51,815 nucleotides of DNA from Azolla pinnata (Eukaryota > Streptophyta > Polypodiopsida > Salviniales > Salviniaceae), in assembly GCA_037176905.1 (NCBI GenBank), contig JBBBWG010028810.1, positions 2,297 to 54,111 on the forward strand, in the 5' to 3' direction. The notes beneath the pieces are model-generated. The model was not told where the DNA came from and made no database searches. It saw only the letters and a program-made list of their open reading frames with translations. Numbering within the stretch: the first letter of the stretch is position 1; every line of letters starts with the position of its first letter. Shown in pieces: positions 11,401 through 22,479 of this stretch. Both the position numbers and the translations under genes were made by a program.

Positions 11401-13754
11401 TTCAAGAGTGAAATTGGGCTCCGGAGATCCAATATTCCATATCTGTCATCATTCAAGTTACTCTTAAGTCAAATGCTATCAATAAATAAATCTTTGTACT
11501 CAAGTGCTTTTTCTTTAAATGGGAACCTTAATTGTTCGATCAAGTGAGGCACTTGCAAATGTATTTGTGTCCTTGGGGTTGAAAGTAACTTGCATCACAT
11601 AATGAGAATGACCTTCAAATATTTGGGTGCAAATCCAACCTTTGTCCCAATCCCAGATCTTAATCAACATATCATCTGAAGACGACAGTACATATGGTAA
11701 TGTAGGATGCACTGCCACACACCTAATATAATCAGTGTGAGCTTCAAATGTTTTGATCTTGTCCATTGTATTATAATTATACACTCGAATATGCATGTCA
11801 TCTGCTCCAGCAACAACCCATTGTTTTCTAGGGATGAACTTTGCTGATCTCACTGCACAAACAAAGACCCAAGTCCATAAGTTCTTAAACCAAACTTTCT
11901 TGGATTGACAAAAACTTAACTTGAATTGCAACAAGCCCAAAATCAGCTAAAATAGCTACCTGGAAGTTCTGTAACTTCAAAAGATTTGACCAAGCTCTGA
12001 GAGAAATAAGATCAGTAGTTAGAGAAGGTGACCTAAACCAAACGCTAATGCTGTATGTACAAAATTACTACATTACCTGAGTTTGATAATTCCAAATATA
12101 AATACTGCCTGTGTATAGACTCGTGAGTATCCTGAGCCAAAATTACCAACCATTCGTAAAGATAAAAGAATTAACACAAGGATGAAAGAGAGAAACAGAG
12201 GAAAATTACCATGGCTCAGTTGGATGAAGATCTACCGATTTCACCCGATCGGATCTTTGAGCTAGTTTACGCTGTATAAATCAATTGCTCTTGGTTAATT
12301 GTAAAGAAAACACGTTTAGAAAAGAATAGAATAACAAATATGAATAGAAGATTACCTTAATCTCCAATCTCAAAGGCTGCAATAAAAAACGAAGTACAAA
12401 ATTTTGAGTTAGCAAAACCCATTGAAGGATCAGGAAATATACATTCAGAATTTGGTATCATAGTGCCAAAATATAGATTCTGAGCCAGTAATTTGGAGGA
12501 CTTTTTGCAAACCCATTTAATATTCAAACATAACTCCGTCAAACTCCAAAGAAATATTCAACTATAGATATTGTATCAGACATTTCACCTTCTGAGCACT
12601 TATCCGAATAATCTATCTATCTATCTATCTATCTATCTATATATATTCTAAAGGCTGAAAGCATGAGAATGAGAATGCTACTAGCTTGGCTTAGCTAATT
12701 AGCTCCAAAACCTAGCATAAATTTGCACCATAAGATTAAGTTTGATACCTTCAAAGACAAACTACAAGCTCAATATAATGTAACATTTCTAGATATTCTA
12801 TTATAAAATAAACATTTACATATTCCTTTTGGAAAATGCTTATTAAAAATAATATTTGGAGTAGCTAACGAAACACCCAATTAGTTTATTGACTTAGCAT
12901 ACCCATTCTCATGCGTTCACCCCAAATCCGTTATCCAAAATGTATAACATTACCATCATTTCAAGCACAAGTCCAAAACTTCCTTCAGTCATGGTTCATT
13001 GGGGAAATTTATTATTGACAGTACATTTGAAGCTCTTCATCGGGAGTTCGACTATGAACTAGCAAGCGTGTGGTGAAAGGCTGATACTTCCATGGGTAGG
13101 CAGTACTACCGATAGCATAGAAACAAAACCAGTATATATGGTGTTGGAGGTGCTATCAACATTATGAAGAGGATTACTAAAGGTTTATCGAAGCAAAGCT
13201 CTTCCAATTGTTGTAAGCTCCATAAGGCAAGCACACATTCGCACAAATTACAGATGTATATAGTATATGGAAGTGGAAGAATCAAAAGCAAAAGCTTCAT
13301 AGATACTAGTCTGGCAAAACATTCAAGGCATCATTGGGGAGTTTCACGTTCTGTACGCACACTTTACTTCCCGGTGTATACATAGAACTAAAGAGCTCCT
13401 TAGATAGAACTCTCAGAAATAGACACAGCATCCTTTGTACAAGATCTTAAGCAGAATTTCTTCAAAAGTTTCAGAGACCAAAGTGACCTTTAGAACATAT
13501 TTTATGGATATAAAGCACCCCAAATCAGAACTTTGCATTGATTTCTCGCCAATGGTGGGGCGATAGGCGATGGGCACGAGTACAACCTAGCAAAGAAAGA
13601 GGTTCGGGGCAAACACATTCATAGGTGTTTCTTCCTCCAATGCAGAGAAAAGACAAGTCCATGTTTTCCAGTGTGGAGATCAACAAAAGACACGAGAAAA
13701 AATACATAGGTATGAGGTAGATTTGGTAGACAGCTGAGATGTCGAGAGCAAACG

Positions 13755-13794
<40 letters not shown>

Positions 13795-13812
13795 CGATGA
13801 TTTGCGTACCAT
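5430..13812 (-). CDS. COPB2: Coatomer subunit beta-prime (COPI coat)
   Basis: This is the beta'-COP subunit of the COPI coat, which binds KKXX cargo and mediates Golgi-to-ER and intra-Golgi traffic. The coding exons join to 2784 nt = 927 aa, close to the about 920-926 aa I recall for Arabidopsis. Exons, 5' to 3' on the minus strand: 13812-13810 (ATG only), 12376-12356, 12271-12210, 12131-12077, 11996-11960, 11852-11527, 11442-11311, 11228-11080, 10833-10765, 10675-10528, 10003-9938, 9745-9557, 8335-8195, 8035-7961, 7879-7703, 7612-7521, 7438-7322, 7209-7095, 7000-6929, 6479-6283, 6204-6111, 6019-5909, 5847-5668, 5585-5430. WD40 repeats fill residues 1-300 (for example [17 protein letters not shown] and [20 protein letters not shown]). 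The coatomer WD-associated region follows to about residue 780. The protein ends in a variable acidic tail containing DGAVLVNGS. Intron 11 uses a GC donor. The first exon is inferred: the P-L-R-L-E-I-K exon lacks its Met, and the nearest upstream ATG directly followed by GT is at 13810. Confidence 0.95.
8336..9556 (-). other. COPB2: COPB2 intron 12 (1221 bp)
   Basis: AT-rich intron flanked by a GT donor (after the SKSFQ exon) and a CAG acceptor (before ERKSIRPTF). Nothing else was recognised in it. Two similar stretches near 8410-8470 and 8500-8570 (AAACATAAATCCTGAAA followed by ATATGAATGT) suggest a small internal duplication. Confidence 0.7.
12608..12645. repeat. (ATCT)n microsatellite
   Basis: About eight ATCT units grading into an AT run, inside COPB2 intron 1. 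Confidence 0.95.
13756..13801. repeat. (GAT)n microsatellite
   Basis: About a dozen uninterrupted GAT units, then one GAC variant. It lies within 10 bp of the inferred COPB2 intron 1 donor. The runs of Met, Asp or His in open frames here are only translations of the repeat. Confidence 0.95.
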
Positions 13813-13919
13813 GTTTGCAGCCGAGTTGTGCAGATCTGGAGAAACCGGAAGGGATCTGCGGGAGGGGGATGGATGTCCTGCAGGGAAGATGGGAATGGCG
13901 ATCGTCCTTTCTCTGTTAC

Positions 13920-14350
13920 ACAGTGCTTCCTGTGTCTATGTATGTTGTATGTGGAATATGTGTATGGGCATGCATGAATTTGTATGTGTATGTGCATACT
14001 TGAATTTGTGTGTGTATTTTACATGTTTATACATGAATCGTATGTGTATGTGCAAGCGTATGCATGTATCTTTGCATGTGTATGTTGCATGTGCATACTT
14101 GAATTTGTGTGTGTGCTTACATGTTTATACATGAATTTGTATGTGTGTGTGCATGTGTATGTGCATACATGTATTTTTATCTGTATGTGTGTGTGCTTAC
14201 ATGTTTATACATGAATTTGTATGTGTGTGTGCATGTGTATGTGCATACATGTATTTTTATGTGTATGTGTGTGTATACATGTATTTGCATGTGTAGGGGG
14301 TGCGTATACATGAATTTGCATGTGCATGTGCATACATGTATTTGTATGTG
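13920..14350. repeat. TG-rich minisatellite upstream of COPB2
   Basis: Alternating TGTG and GCATACATG blocks. An 80-bp-class unit (TGCTTACATGTTTATACATG plus a TGTGTGTGCATGTGTATG stretch) is present in adjacent copies at about 14110-14187 and 14188-14268. Open frames rich in Cys, Met and Val across it are repeat artefacts. Confidence 0.85.
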
Positions 14351-15040
14351 TACGCATCTATACCATGTTGCATCATTACACGTGCCACGTGAACAGGTTT
14401 CAATCTCACAACCTTAGCTATAGAGTCAATTGGTGTAGCCAACTGATCAAACATAAAATTATGATGTAAATGCCAGTATATATAGACTTTAATATCTCTT
14501 TTTAATGTTCAAAAAAGTTTTAGAGCTTTGTAGAAGATTTCGACCCTCTTCTTGTATATAGGAGTTCTAGAATTGTATAGATATAGGGTTTTCACCTTGA
14601 TCCCAATCAAGGTGAACAACGCCAGTTACGGAATCAATTCTCAGCTTCATCTATCTTCTACTTCTCACTTATCTCTTCTGCCCTTGCCTACCTCTGTTCC
14701 GCTCTTCTGTATCTGTCCGTGATAGTACGTATGCATTGTGTGTGGAAGCATATATGCAATGTACATGTATGTGTGCATGGATGAACAGGACGAATGCACG
14801 TATGGATGTACAAATACATGCATGTACACATAGGTGATGTATGATACAGATGAAGCCTTTGTCGTTTGTCTTGTTACTAGACACTATAGACAGTTTCAGC
14901 CGTATGTACATTATTATCATCAAACACTTTGCTTTACATCTAAGTTGTTGTTACTATGCAAAAATCGACTTCGATATGCATGTCCGTAATCGTGCAGAGG
15001 GCTCGTAACTGATCCATGTATACAACTTCCGTGCCGCTGT
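14351..15040. other. Intergenic, nothing recognised
   Basis: AT-rich sequence between the TG minisatellite and the LINE relic. A short perfect inverted repeat around 14597-14614 (CACCTTGATC and GATCAAGGTG arms, offset by a few bases) is present, but no element ends could be defined. Confidence 0.4.
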
Positions 15041-16170
15041 TGTATCCTAAGGACTATATCTTGTCGTATTATGAATTGTCATCATATTTGAGCTTGACAT
15101 AATATGTCCTTTGAGAGTGTTCCGAGAAACTTCATCTCTTCTTTGAACATTCATCTCTGATCCTTCCAGCGAAAACCTTATCGAGGGTCTTTTCTCAAAC
15201 TCTCTTAACTTCCAATGCACTTTTATCGAGTTTGGCTGTGGATTTGTGATCCACTTTGATCCACCATTAACACCACCATCCCTCCCCGGAGTGCCTCCAA
15301 GCATCAACTGAAGCCCCAAAACCTCCATCTAGCTTTGCCCAATCTAATCTTTGACGTGCCCAAGCATTCTTACTCGCATATTGGCAAACCATGATGCAAA
15401 CCAGCTTCGAAAGCATCCAAGATGAAGCAAATTATACCAACAAAAAGATAATCATGCATGAGTCCATAGCAACAACTTCTTTCTCAAAGTCAGTAAAAAC
15501 AATGTTTGGTCAATACCCACTCGACCTCCACGATACCTCCGTGCTTCTCATCTTTTTTGCCCATTGAAAATGTGAGTGTTGTAACTAGATAGGTGGAGGC
15601 TCACTACTTACTCAGAAGGCAATTGTCTTATTCCAATTCAATCTAGCTCCAGATGTTGTACAAAATTGTTGCATAGCATCGTGTACATGACTACAAGCTA
15701 TTTAACATCCCTTCCACAGGCATCGTCGTGTCATCTGCAAACTCAGCCTCCGATATTACTTGTCTTGTTTTTTGGCAATGCTAGCCCCGTACATCTGAAG
15801 ATTACACTGTTAAAAAACATAGTCATTGCTTCTGCCAAAAACGAAAGTAAGAGTGGGGAAAGTGGACATCCTTGCTGCACAAATCTAGTGATGTTAAACC
15901 GACGTCTTGCCAATAATACCCAACTATGTTCATTCTTGTACAAGTATGAGGCACCTTTAATCCATGGTTTACTAAAACCTAACCACTGCACAAAATGGCA
16001 AATTCAATCCACTCGATCATATGTTCTTTTTCGAAATCCAGCAACAACATTGCGAGTTTACGGTTATTTTAACAACAACTGCAATGGCCACCCCAAACAT
16101 AAAAATATCATCCATAATACTCCTGTCTTGCAAGTCTCTCTTGAAATATCCCAGTATTTCTTATGAATGA
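15040..16170 (-). mobile_element. Decayed LINE (non-LTR retrotransposon) reverse transcriptase
   Basis: On the minus strand, broken by stops and frame changes, the order of reverse-transcriptase motifs is intact. First comes a GFRKRTYDRVDW segment (the FEKAYDRVDW box) near 16030. Next is LGFSKPWIKG with SYLYKN, then VQQGCPLSPLLLSFL (the RQGCPLSPLLF box) near 15870. The catalytic FADDT follows near 15730. Further 3' are LLLWTHA and related thumb-region residues near 15480. Neither an endonuclease part nor a poly-A tail could be defined. It is non-functional as it stands. The outer limits are approximate. Confidence 0.75.
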
Positions 16171-17097
16171 AATCTAGTTAGTTAACCATATTCCTGGACA
16201 CTTATGAATGCAAAGCATTCTCAATCTCTAACACGTAGCATCGACACTTCCATCATATAACAGGAGTGAGCTTAGGTTGGATTTCTTGCCATGCTACACT
16301 TTTTTCCTCACGATGCATGACATCAACTGACATAAGCTCTTTTGTCAACAAGTCAACATACAATTTCCTTCAAACCATTTGGGTTTGTTTTGATTTGGGA
16401 TTTTGCTAAACATTCCCCCGATCAAATCCCGGACACCTCACCACCATATCCGAACAATCCAAGCTCTCATTCTTTTGCTACAGTAAAAGAAGTAGAGAGT
16501 CGGGATGATTAACATCATCAATAAGTTCCATCCATTCAGAATTCAGAAAATGCTTCAAAGTCCCACCGAAATAAATGCAACATTTATGAAGATAAACACA
16601 TTAGCCAAAAAGAAGAAGAGGGTCCATGTGACCCTCGCATTCTTTTACATCATCAGAGCCTTCACCATCGACGGCTGCCATGAGCTTTCATCTCCATGTT
16701 CTCAACTTTCAAGAGACAAAACCACTGATTGCAACCTCAACTGGCTTTGTTTTTCCAACATTTTCCTTACAAAACAAGAATGAGAGCTCATCTAGTGTTA
16801 TTTGTTCCCAAACCCATTAGAAGAAACAAATAATGATTCATTAAGAAAAGAAGACCCAGACAGTTATGAACATAGAATAAAAATATGGATGGGGGAGTGA
16901 GGGGGAGATGAATGATGGCTGCTTTTTGGAGGCATAAGCATGGACCAAGGTCTCATCAAATTACTGTGGCATTGATCAGACCATGTGCCATGGATATGAG
17001 GTGGAAAAATAATGTGTCAAAACAAAAACAGATAAGTATGTATGAACTTCAATGCTGGTTGCGAGATTCGGGTAGAGGCCATCCTGTTTTCTCCCTT
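16171..17097. other. Intergenic, 3' side of the CYP704 gene
   Basis: No gene was recognised. The part to about 16400 may be more decayed LINE sequence, and the part next to 17098 would be the 3' untranslated region of the P450 gene. Confidence 0.4.
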
Positions 17098-20000
17098 CTA
17101 TCTCAATGAGACATTCATCTTGAGCCCATGTGCCATGTAGAGCACAACCATCATGCTGTACTTGAGCGAGTGGCCTTTGATGATTTCGAACGAGAAGTAT
17201 TTCAGCAGGAGTATCGTCGTCATCTTCATTTGGAGGTACGCCGAGTCTTTGCCGATGCACATCCTAGGGCCAGCCTACCATCAGACAAAAAAAGCCACAG
17301 AGAAACATTATTTGACAGGAAGAAGTGTTCGCAGGATGTAATCTTTATCATGTCGATGATTGTCCCTGCTGATATGCGCTCGGATTCGGACCATCCATCG
17401 ATTAGGTAATGTTCTTGACATGATATACATGCATTGATTGATTGATGTGTATCGGTGCAAACATGATTGATTGATGTGTATCATTCGAAAGACCAGCTAA
17501 TAAAGGCAACGATGCGATTCATTCCAAAAGGTACCTGAAATGCAGTGAGCTTGAAAGGAGATGGCAGCTGGAACACCCCGTCCTTGAGCCATCGCTCGGG
17601 CTTGAACTCGAGCACATCCGGCCCCCACAGCGTCTCCAGCCTTCCCATCGCATAAGGGCTGTAGCTCACAAAGTTCCCACCTTTGATCTTCGTTCCATCC
17701 GGGAACACATCGTCGTGGATGGCCATCTTCGATTCCTACAATGCGTCATCGATCGATTTTGGAAATCATATTCATTCTCTCGACACAAAACAAAAAGAAC
17801 CCAAAACCCCAAAAAACCCTTAATTCTATTGGGGGTAGCAAAACAAAAAACAACAAAACAAAACCCCACCAAGAAGAAGCTACACAAATTTTCCTGAATC
17901 TGGTTCACATACCAGAGGGACAGCCGGATACAGGCGAAGCGCTTCAGTTATGGCGGCATGGAGGTAATGCATCCGATTGAGGGCTTGGTAATTCAGCAGA
18001 TTCGCAAAATCGTACATGTCTTTCGTAATGCCAAGGCTCTCGAACTCGGCGAATGTAGTCATCGAGTCCCCGGCACTACTGCATCGAGAAGAGTGGTGGT
18101 GGTTAGCGGCTGGCCCACAGTTGTTGGTCAAATCCTCAAGGATGGCATCGGTTTCCTTTAGTATGTTTTCCACCACACGAGGGCTGCCCGAGAGCATCGA
18201 GAAGAGCCATGTTAAGGTCAGGGACGTCGTGTCTCGGCCCGCGATGATGAAGTTTATGACCACGTCTCGGAGCTGCTTGTCGCTGTATGGCACACCCTCA
18301 TCGTTCGAGAGGCTCATGAACCTCGACAGCAAATCTTCCCTCTGACACAAATTGCAAGCATTTCCATTTCACAATCACATTTCAATGATATTACTGTAAG
18401 AGAGCTCAATACTCCTCTTTACACATACAGTCCATCAATTTGAAGGCATTTCAATCACATTACCCTAAACCCTCTACCCTTAAAAACCCTGACATTCCAT
18501 ACCTCTTCCACCCGAGCTCCGATGTCTTCTCTCGAAGACCTGAGCTCAGCTCGCCTCTTGTCTATCACGCCGTAGATGAAGTCATTCACTGTCTCGACAC
18601 ACTTCCTGAGCTGAGCTTCGCCGCCCACGTTGAGGAACCTCTTGATCTTCCACGTGTAATCGACGTACCGGCGGATGATGAGCTTGTTGGAGTCGTCAAA
18701 AGCTCGGGCAAACGGAAGCTCGGGCAGCTCCGGGGACAAGCTTCCAAGTTCTACCCCGAACCCAATCTTGCAAATCGTGTCCAGCGTGAGGCGCATGAAC
18801 AAATCCTTAGCAAGGAGGAGACAATTAATTAGTTTCTGAAAACCCACCATGGATCGGAAACCATCACTTCATTCACAAGATCAGATCAATTCCCTACTTT
18901 GTTATACAATCTACATAAACACATGCACCAGACGATGACTCGATTCGGAAGAGCGCATTGCAATTGCGTGAATCAGGTATTGGATTTGGCTGGACTTTGT
19001 ATGTACGTACCTGCATATCGACAACCCGACTCTGTTTCGATGCTTCGATCAGAATTCCAACAAGCTTCAATCCCTGCCTTCGGAACGCGTGCGTGCTGTA
19101 GTCTCGGAGCTTCCCGGAAGAGAACTCGAGGATGGCGACTTTGCGCTGGCGGAGCCACTTGTCGCCATCCACATTGAAGATGCCGTGGCCCATCATGTCC
19201 ACGAAGCGCTCATGGATCAGTTTACCCTGTGTCAGTTGCATGGATGGAGGGTCTCAGAGAAGCCAACGACGGAGGAATGGAAAGCTGCCCACATCATGAG
19301 CCCTAAACCCTAAACCCTAAACCCTAAATCCCAGCCAAGAGAAACACAATTCAGCAGTACTAGCTGAGCCTCATTGGAAAGCTCAGGCTGGAGAAGGTAC
19401 CGTATCCAAGATGCAAGCAGGCAGACACGGAAATGCAATGCAGGTAAAAAAAAAGGAGGAGAGGAAACCCAGATGCAAGCAAGGCAGCATATCCAAGATG
19501 CAGGAAGGCAGGCATGGAAATCACAATGCAGGTAAAGCAGGTGAGAGAGCCCCATCAGGAAACAGGTTGCAAGGTACCATATCCCAAGATGCACGAAGGC
19601 AGGCATGGGAATTCACGGAAATTTTACAATGCAGGTAAAAGAGAGATGCAAGGTAAAACCATATCCGAGATGCACGGCAAACCATATCCAAGATGCAAGG
19701 TAAAACCATATTCAAGATGCAAGGTAGCAAGGTAGACCATATCCAAGATGCAAGGTAAAACCATATCCAAGATGCAAGGTAAAACCATATCCAAGATGCA
19801 AGGTAGCAAGGTAGACCATATCCAAGATGCAAGGTAAAACCATATCCAAGATGCAAGGTAAAACCATATCCAAGATGCAAGGTAGCAAGGTAGACCATAT
19901 CCAAGATGCAAAATGCAAGGTAAATCATGTCCAAGATGCAAGGTAAAACCATATCCAAGATGCAAGGTAAAACCATATCCAAGATGCAAGGCAAATCATA

Positions 20001-20827
20001 TCCAAGATGCAGGGTAAAACCATATCCAAGATGCAAGGTAACCATATCCAAGATGCAAGATAACCATATCCAAGATGCGAGATAAACCATATCCAAGATG
20101 CAAGAAAACCATATCCAAGATGCAAGATAAACATATCCAAGATGCAAGAAAGGCAGAAGCAGGCTTGGGAAATCAGAATGCAGGTACCAAGGGAGAGAAA
20201 GAAACCCTAACAAGAACCGATTGGTTCGATTCTCTGCGACCCGGAAGGAAGGAGGAGGCCGACCTTGGGGTAGTTGGCGAAGTTGGTCTTGAGGATGTGC
20301 TCGACGTTGGCGGGGTCGCAGGTGAAGGTGTTGTTGATGGAGACCATGGGGACGGAGAAGGTCGGGAGGCGGGCGGAGTAGCGGAGGAGCCAGTCGTGCA
20401 GCGTGTCGAAGTTGCGCGCCTGCTCCACGATGCAGCCGATGAGCGGCCATGTCCGCGGGCCCTTGTAGCGCCTCGCGCTCTGCAGGGCGCGGTGCACCGC
20501 GACCCACGAGGCCGCGAACAGCAGCAGCGCCAAGGCGCAGAAGGCCGGGGAGAAGAAGCAGGCGGCGGCGGCGGCGGCGGCGGCGGAGGAAGCGGACGAC
20601 GGGGCCGCCGCCGGATATGGCGATGGCAGCACGGCAGCGAGCAGCGCACCACCGGCGCCATCGCTCTGCTGCTGCTGATGGTGATGGTGATGGTGATGGT
20701 GATGGTGCTGGCGATGGTACTGGTGATGGTGGTGAGCGGGCAGCGGCCATGGGAGCTTGACGAGGCTCCGCAGGAGGAGAATGGAGGAAGAGAGGAGCGT
20801 TGCTGTGGGCGCCGCCTGAGCTTCCAT
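17098..20827 (-). CDS. Cytochrome P450, CYP704-like fatty acid hydroxylase
   Basis: A P450 of the CYP86 clan, closest by eye to CYP704 (CYP704B members omega-hydroxylate long-chain fatty acids for sporopollenin in spore and pollen walls). Exons on the minus strand: 20827-20264, 19226-19011, 18805-18503, 18341-17913, 17735-17535, 17274-17098. They total 1890 nt = 629 aa. Visible marks: a hydrophobic anchor at about residues 88-112; KGPRTWPLIG; I-helix AGRDTT (395-400); ExxR as EALR (494-497); FKPERW (548-553); heme loop FQAGPRMCIG with Cys577, split by the last intron after FQ. The protein is about 100 residues longer than typical because of a His-, Gln- and Ala-rich N terminus. It starts at the first ATG, which opens directly into the anchor-bearing exon. 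The ER membrane location and omega-hydroxylase activity are family inference, and the exact subfamily is uncertain. Confidence 0.9.
19299..19330. repeat. Short (CCCTAAA)n telomere-like tract in CYP704 intron 1
   Basis: Three perfect 7-bp plant-type units plus one variant. It lies 72 bp upstream (in gene sense) of the exon 2 acceptor. Confidence 0.9.
19390..20150. repeat. 24-bp minisatellite with 79-bp higher-order repeat
   Basis: The basic unit is CCAAGATGCAAGGTAAAA followed by CCATAT (24 bp). Between about 19740 and 19898 the array runs in a higher-order unit of two 24-bp copies plus a 31-bp variant carrying an extra GCAAGGTAG, giving 79 bp. The outer parts, before 19680 and after 20030, are more diverged. 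Because 24 is divisible by three, several frames stay open on both strands, giving apparent ORFs of up to 409 aa made of LASWIW, CILDMV or HLGYGF repeats. None of these is a plausible gene. Confidence 0.9.
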
Positions 20828-21320
20828 GGCAGGGGGCAGCGCGCGATGCAGCGTAGCAGGAGGCGGAATGGAGGGAGAAGAAATCGAGGGAGAAGGATCA
20901 GGAGGAAGCCGGAGAGGAAGAAGAGGAGGAGCAGAGAAAGGGGGCAGGAAGAGATGGCGGAGGAGCTCGGAACAGGGGAGGCATGGAGGAGGAGGGAGCG
21001 ATGGCGATGGCGATGGCGATGGCGATGGCGAAGAAGAAGCAGAAGAAGGAAGAAGAAGGAAGACGAAGAAGAAGAAGAAGACGAAGAAGATGACAGAGAT
21101 TTTGTGATTTATTTATTTGTTTATTTATCTATTTGCCTATTTACTCATATTTGTTTATCTGTTTATTTATTTATTTGTATTTAATATAATGGGCGCCACG
21201 GGCGCACAGCTTCTAGAGAGAGAGTGCGCTAGAGAGAGAGGGAGAGCGCCCAGCATTTAATGCGCGCCGCGAAGTGCGCGCGCTCTCTCTCCTCTCTCTA
21301 CTCTCTCTCCTTCGCCTGTC
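20828..21320 (-). promoter_or_regulatory. Purine-rich upstream region of the CYP704 gene
   Basis: On the plus strand there are GGAGGA/GAAGAAG stretches, five GGCGAT-type units (20998-21029), GAAGAAGAA to about 21085, then GAGAGA and CTCTCT tracts (21216-21312) around CG-rich sequence. The region is probably leader and core promoter, but no TATA box or start site can be fixed. Confidence 0.35.
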
Positions 21321-22400
21321 GCTTTCGCGCCCCGCTTCTCTCTCTTGCTTTTTGCTTTCCTGCTTTCTCGTTTCGCTTTTTCGCTTTTTCTGCGTTTTGC
21401 GTTTTTGCTTTTCCGCTTTTTTTTTTAAACCCCCCCTTTTACGTATAATTTTGGGGATATTTTACCCCGAAAAAAATCAAATACAACGAACGCCCCAAAC
21501 GAGATTATACGTTTCTAGCATTTTCTTTTGACCGCCTGCTGAAAAAAAAGCTACAGCGAAATCGACTCATTGTGAGCTCGGTCGACGTCGAATTTTGATC
21601 GATTGATTAGCGTTCGAGTAGCTGGTCGACGCCCGATAAATCGCGTTAATCGTTCAATTCGGTTCTAAACTCGCTAACCTCCGTCGATCGAATACAGTCA
21701 GTCAGGGAATCAAATCAGGATGAGTTAGTGGGAAGTGATTACGAATAAAATCAATTAATTGGGTGTTAATCAATCATGTCCACGCATACATACATATATT
21801 TATTTCTTTATTGGGAGAATTATCCAGAAATATCTGGCCAAATTATAGATTATTTTTTAACACCGACTGGAATCAGAAATTACAAATTAACATCCCACTA
21901 AAAATTAACGCCCGATTAATCTCGCTCAATATTGATTTTATTCCTGATCGCTTCCTGCCAACTGATCCTAATCGATTCACTTACTACGTTCGGCAAACCA
22001 AGTAGATTTAGTAAGATCAGAATCTAGCGAATTGATTAATGCGTTACGTTATGTTAATCAAGTAGTCGAGCTTCAATCAATTAGTTAATTTGATGTTAAT
22101 TGCACTCACAATTAACTGAATCGGTGTTAATCGGTCAATTGTGGGTTAATTTTCAAAAACTAGGCTCACAATTTGTCTTTTCTAGTTCTGGTAGGCGTTA
22201 AAAGGTAATTTATAATTGCGTTAAGGCGTTTAAATAGATCAAATCCGCCCATTTATTATTATAGTTCATGTCGTTTCTTTATCCGTTCCTTCTTTTTGTT
22301 TTTCGTTTTTTGTGTTGTTTTTTTCTTTTGAAGGCCTGCTTTTATTTTGTGCCCGCATTGGAATTCTGAGGTCAAACTGGAGTTTCTCTTTTTGTGTTTT
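21321..22400. other. Intergenic AT-rich sequence, nothing recognised
   Basis: T- and A-rich sequence with many TTAAT motifs. No coding or repeat structure could be defined. Confidence 0.4.
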
Positions 22401-22479
22401 TTATCCTGTTTTTTAGGGTTTGGTTTCTTCCTAGATCCTTTATGAGGCCTGTTTTTTTGTTTTTTTTTTCTCTCTCCTT

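Larger units (their letters stand above)
12377..13809 (-). other. COPB2: COPB2 intron 1 (1433 bp, after the start codon)
   Basis: The donor is ATG|GTACGC and the acceptor is TTGCAG before the PLRLEIK exon. The intron holds two microsatellites, GAT at 13756-13801 and ATCT at about 12608-12645, and no recognisable gene. The model is inferred from frame and borders only. Confidence 0.55.
19227..20263 (-). other. CYP704 intron 1, filled by a minisatellite
   Basis: The donor is CCCAAG|GTCGGC after the NFANYPK codons. The acceptor is GACACAG before GKLIHE, so the family motif YPKG is restored across the junction. Of 1037 bp, about 760 bp is the 24-bp tandem repeat. Next to the acceptor there are three CCCTAAA units (19303-19327). 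Confidence 0.85.

Noticed and set aside
13680-14417. Open frames with runs of Asp, Met or His, or rich in Cys/Met/Val
   Set aside because: These are products of the GAT microsatellite and the TG-rich minisatellite.
19390-20150. Possible CRISPR-like array (regular short repeats)
   Set aside because: Repeats are head-to-tail with no unique spacers, inside an intron of a eukaryotic gene.
19521-20750. 409-aa minus-strand open frame with LASWIW/CILDMV/HLGYGF repeats
   Set aside because: It reads the 24-bp minisatellite of CYP704 intron 1 and an off-frame part of P450 exon 1. The unit length is divisible by three, so open frames are expected.
20075-21184. 369-aa plus-strand open frame, Gly/Glu/Arg-rich
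   Set aside because: It is antisense to P450 exon 1 and runs into GAA and GGCGAT simple repeats. No domain is seen.
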